Below, in pieces: positions 14,153 through 15,747 of a stretch of DNA of 15,747 nt. How positions within the stretch are numbered: position 1 is the stretch's first letter; each line of letters opens with the position of its first letter. The notes beneath the pieces were generated by a model. That model was not told where the DNA came from. It did no database searches and saw only the letters and a list, made by a program, of their open reading frames with translations. The DNA comes from Thermomicrobiaceae bacterium (GTDB lineage: Bacteria > Chloroflexota > Chloroflexia > Thermomicrobiales > Thermomicrobiaceae), in contig SKKR01000163.1 of assembly GCA_007123655.1 (NCBI GenBank), forward strand, positions 1 to 15,747, in the 5' to 3' direction. Position numbers and translations under genes: made by a program.

Positions 14153-15331
14153 CTACTTCGTAAGTTCCCGGTGTGCGTTCTCGATCGCAGACACCGCTTT
14201 GTCGATGTCTTCTTCCGTGTTGTAGAAGCCGGTCGACAGTCTGGAGCAGACCGGGAACCCGATGTTGCGAATGATCACGCCGTCCTGCGCCAGCCGCTCG
14301 ACGAGCGCCGGAGGTTCAACGCCTTCGACAGAGAAGCTGACCAGCCCGGCCATGCGTTCCTTCGGGGTGATGACATTGACCGCTTCGAGCCTGGACAGCT
14401 TATCCCAGGCGTAACGGCCGAGGTGGGCGATGCGTTCGCTGACCCAGTCCATCCCGAGATACTGTGAGATCCAGCTGACGCTGGTGGTGTACCCGGCGAT
14501 ATTCGGCTGGTTTACCCCGCTCATCTCGAACCGGTTCGCGCCAGTATGCGGCAGGACGTACCCGCCGACATGCTCTACCGCCCCGTACTGCATCGAACTC
14601 CCCGAGGCGACGGTCTGCTGGAGTTGTTCGATTCCTCGCTCGCTCACGAATGTCGCGCCGGTGCCTTCGGGACCACAGAACCATTTCTGTCCCGGCGTCG
14701 CGTACAGATCGATGTCCAGATCACTCAGGTCGATTGACATGGAGCCCGCCGACTGCGCGGCGTCCAGGATCAGCAAAAGATCATGCTTCCGGGCGAGTTC
14801 CTGAATCTCTTGGACAGGCAGGACGGTTCCGGTGTTCCAGGTGAGGTGGGAGGTGACGATCATGCGCGTCCGTGGCGTGATCGCGGCTTCGACGGCACCG
14901 ACCACATCGCCGCTGGCGTCACCGAGCTTTACCCGACGGAGCTGAACTCCGTAACGGCGCGCGACCAGGTAGCTGGGGTACTGACCGCCGGGGTGCTCGG
15001 TATCGGTGATGATAAGTTCGTCACCCTGTTGCCAGTTGATGCCCATAATCCCGATGTTCATGCCTTCGGTCGTATTCCGGGCGAGTGCCACCTGACTAAC
15101 CGGGACATTGAATGCCTGTGCCGCCGCTTCCCGCGCGACAGTCTTCGTTTCCCCCAATCGAACGAAGCTTCGCCCCTCGGTGAACTCGAGCTGCTGGTAG
15201 GCCTGAATCGCGTCCAATGTTCGCTGCGGGATAGGGCCGTAGCTGCCCGCATTCAAGAAGATGTAATTGCTGGCGTAGGGCATTTCGGAGCGGATCTCAC
15301 TAACTTTCGAAGTCTGTTCCGTGGTGGCCAT
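14153..15331 (-). CDS. Class V aminotransferase-fold PLP enzyme
   Basis: The 392-residue protein is a fold-type I PLP enzyme of aminotransferase class V (the isopenicillin-N-epimerase/cysteine-desulfurase-like group). It shows FLNAGSYGPIPQ near the N-terminus, ARNTTEGMN (84-92), DTEHPGGQYPSY with His113, ILDAAQSAGSMSIDL with Asp190 and Gln193, YATPGQKWFCGPEGTGA with the PLP Lys216, and RLSTGFYNTEEDID with Arg364. The C-terminal part lacks the cysteine loops I know from NifS/IscS or SufS, although Cys362 lies next to Arg364. Desulfurase activity therefore seems unlikely, and the family also contains epimerases and lyases. ATG at 15331 has GGAAGGA 7 nt upstream. It starts 47 nt after the upstream PLP gene. 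This is a second, distinct paralogue alongside sufS. Confidence 0.88.
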   Translation of the reverse strand: MATTEQTSKVSEIRSEMPYASNYIFLNAGSYGPIPQRTLDAIQAYQQLEFTEGRSFVRLGETKTVAREAAAQAFNVPVSQVALARNTTEGMNIGIMGINWQQGDELIITDTEHPGGQYPSYLVARRYGVQLRRVKLGDASGDVVGAVEAAITPRTRMIVTSHLTWNTGTVLPVQEIQELARKHDLLLILDAAQSAGSMSIDLSDLDIDLYATPGQKWFCGPEGTGATFVSERGIEQLQQTVASGSSMQYGAVEHVGGYVLPHTGANRFEMSGVNQPNIAGYTTSVSWISQYLGMDWVSERIAHLGRYAWDKLSRLEAVNVITPKERMAGLVSFSVEGVEPPALVERLAQDGVIIRNIGFPVCSRLSTGFYNTEEDIDKAVSAIENAHRELTK

Positions 15332-15378
15332 CTGGTTTCCTTCCAAAGATCGTCCCGGGGAACTAGCGTTCCCCTTTG

Positions 15379-15747
15379 TCAAACCTGTCCCAGTGCGTGT
15401 TCCAGGTCGTTGATAATGTCCGCGGGATCTTCAATCCCGACAGAGAGGCGAATCAATCCGTCGCTGATGCCAACCTCCTGCCGCTGCTCCGGGGTGAGCG
15501 AACGGTGCGACGACATTGGCGGGTACAGGACAAGGCTGTGAACATCGCCCAGAGTTGTCGCCGGGACGATCATCCGCAGCGAGCGCATGAACGCGAACGC
15601 GTCTTCCTGGGTCCCGTCCTTGATCTCGAACGCGACCATCGCTCCGAACTTCCCGTCCGCCAGGAGACGCTTCGCGGTTTCGTGGCTTTCGTGATCATGA
15701 AGGCCGGGGTAGTAGACGCGGGCGAGCCTCGGGTGGTCCTGAAGCCA
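15379..15747 (-). CDS. Cys/Met-metabolism PLP enzyme, C-terminal part (cut by window edge)
   Basis: The frame is open from the right edge, so only the last 122 residues are seen. They match the C-terminal domain of the cystathionine gamma-lyase/synthase, O-acetylhomoserine sulfhydrylase and methionine gamma-lyase family. Features are HPRLARVYYPGL at the edge, GKFGAMVAFEIKDG, TLGDVHSLVLYPPMSSH, and GISDGLIRLSVGIEDPADI, the family's carboxylate-binding end signature, followed by INDLEHAL. The PLP lysine lies outside the window, and the C-terminus alone does not separate these activities. It is the first visible gene of the run that continues into the class V aminotransferase gene. Confidence 0.92.
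   Translation of the reverse strand, partial: WLQDHPRLARVYYPGLHDHESHETAKRLLADGKFGAMVAFEIKDGTQEDAFAFMRSLRMIVPATTLGDVHSLVLYPPMSSHRSLTPEQRQEVGISDGLIRLSVGIEDPADIINDLEHALGQV

Noticed and set aside
14153..15331. Second cysteine desulfurase for the SUF system
   Set aside because: The PLP lysine is present but the known catalytic cysteine loops are not, and the gene is about 10 kb from the suf genes in an unrelated operon.
14783..15541. Plus-strand ORF of 252 codons
   Set aside because: Antisense to both PLP enzyme genes and crossing the gap between them. No ribosome site and no motif.

Overview
The window is a moderately GC-rich bacterial chromosome segment with closely packed genes. The best guess for the host is a Chloroflexota bacterium of the Thermomicrobia/Sphaerobacter type. 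This rests on a Gram-positive/actinobacterial-style SUF system with SufU and no SufE, a rhodanese of the mycobacterial CysA/SseA type, and a lipoprotein with a long Pro-Glu-Thr linker. No marker gene is present, so the phylum is an inference.

Positions 1-6249 form a two-armed iron-sulfur cluster assembly locus. The minus-strand arm reads Fur/PerR-family regulator, sufC, sufB, sufD, sufS, with sufS running off the window's left edge. SufC is the ATPase of the SufBCD scaffold, and SufS is the cysteine desulfurase, started from an ATGA overlap with sufD. The plus-strand arm, reading away from the regulator, holds a thiosulfate sulfurtransferase (rhodanese) and sufU. The 188 bp between the arms holds overlapping candidate promoters and a 7-1-7 Fur/PerR-like box. 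The regulator keeps all five residues that form the PerR metal/peroxide site, so iron- or peroxide-responsive control of both arms is a reasonable model. Folded RNA elements sit between sufB and sufD and between the rhodanese gene and sufU.

Positions 6270-9042 hold a SAM-dependent methyltransferase, an uncharacterised 120-residue protein, a UPF0173-type metallo-beta-lactamase-fold hydrolase (these three on minus), and a YbhB/YbcL-type PEBP protein (plus). A hairpin at 9068-9104 separates the last gene from the convergent next one. Position 9119 onward is all on the minus strand: a YtcJ-like amidohydrolase, a 402 bp spacer with at most one weak small ORF, and a lipoprotein with a C39-like peptidase domain and TPRs. 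Upstream of these lies a likely operon read from the right edge: a Cys/Met-metabolism PLP enzyme (partial), a class V aminotransferase-fold enzyme, a creatininase-family amidohydrolase and a polysaccharide-deacetylase-family protein. It looks catabolic and acts on C-N bonds, but its substrate cannot be read from the sequence.

No tRNA, rRNA, CRISPR array, insertion sequence or phage gene was seen. Nothing here is clearly a new defence or mobile system. The most interesting material is the control and composition of the SUF locus.
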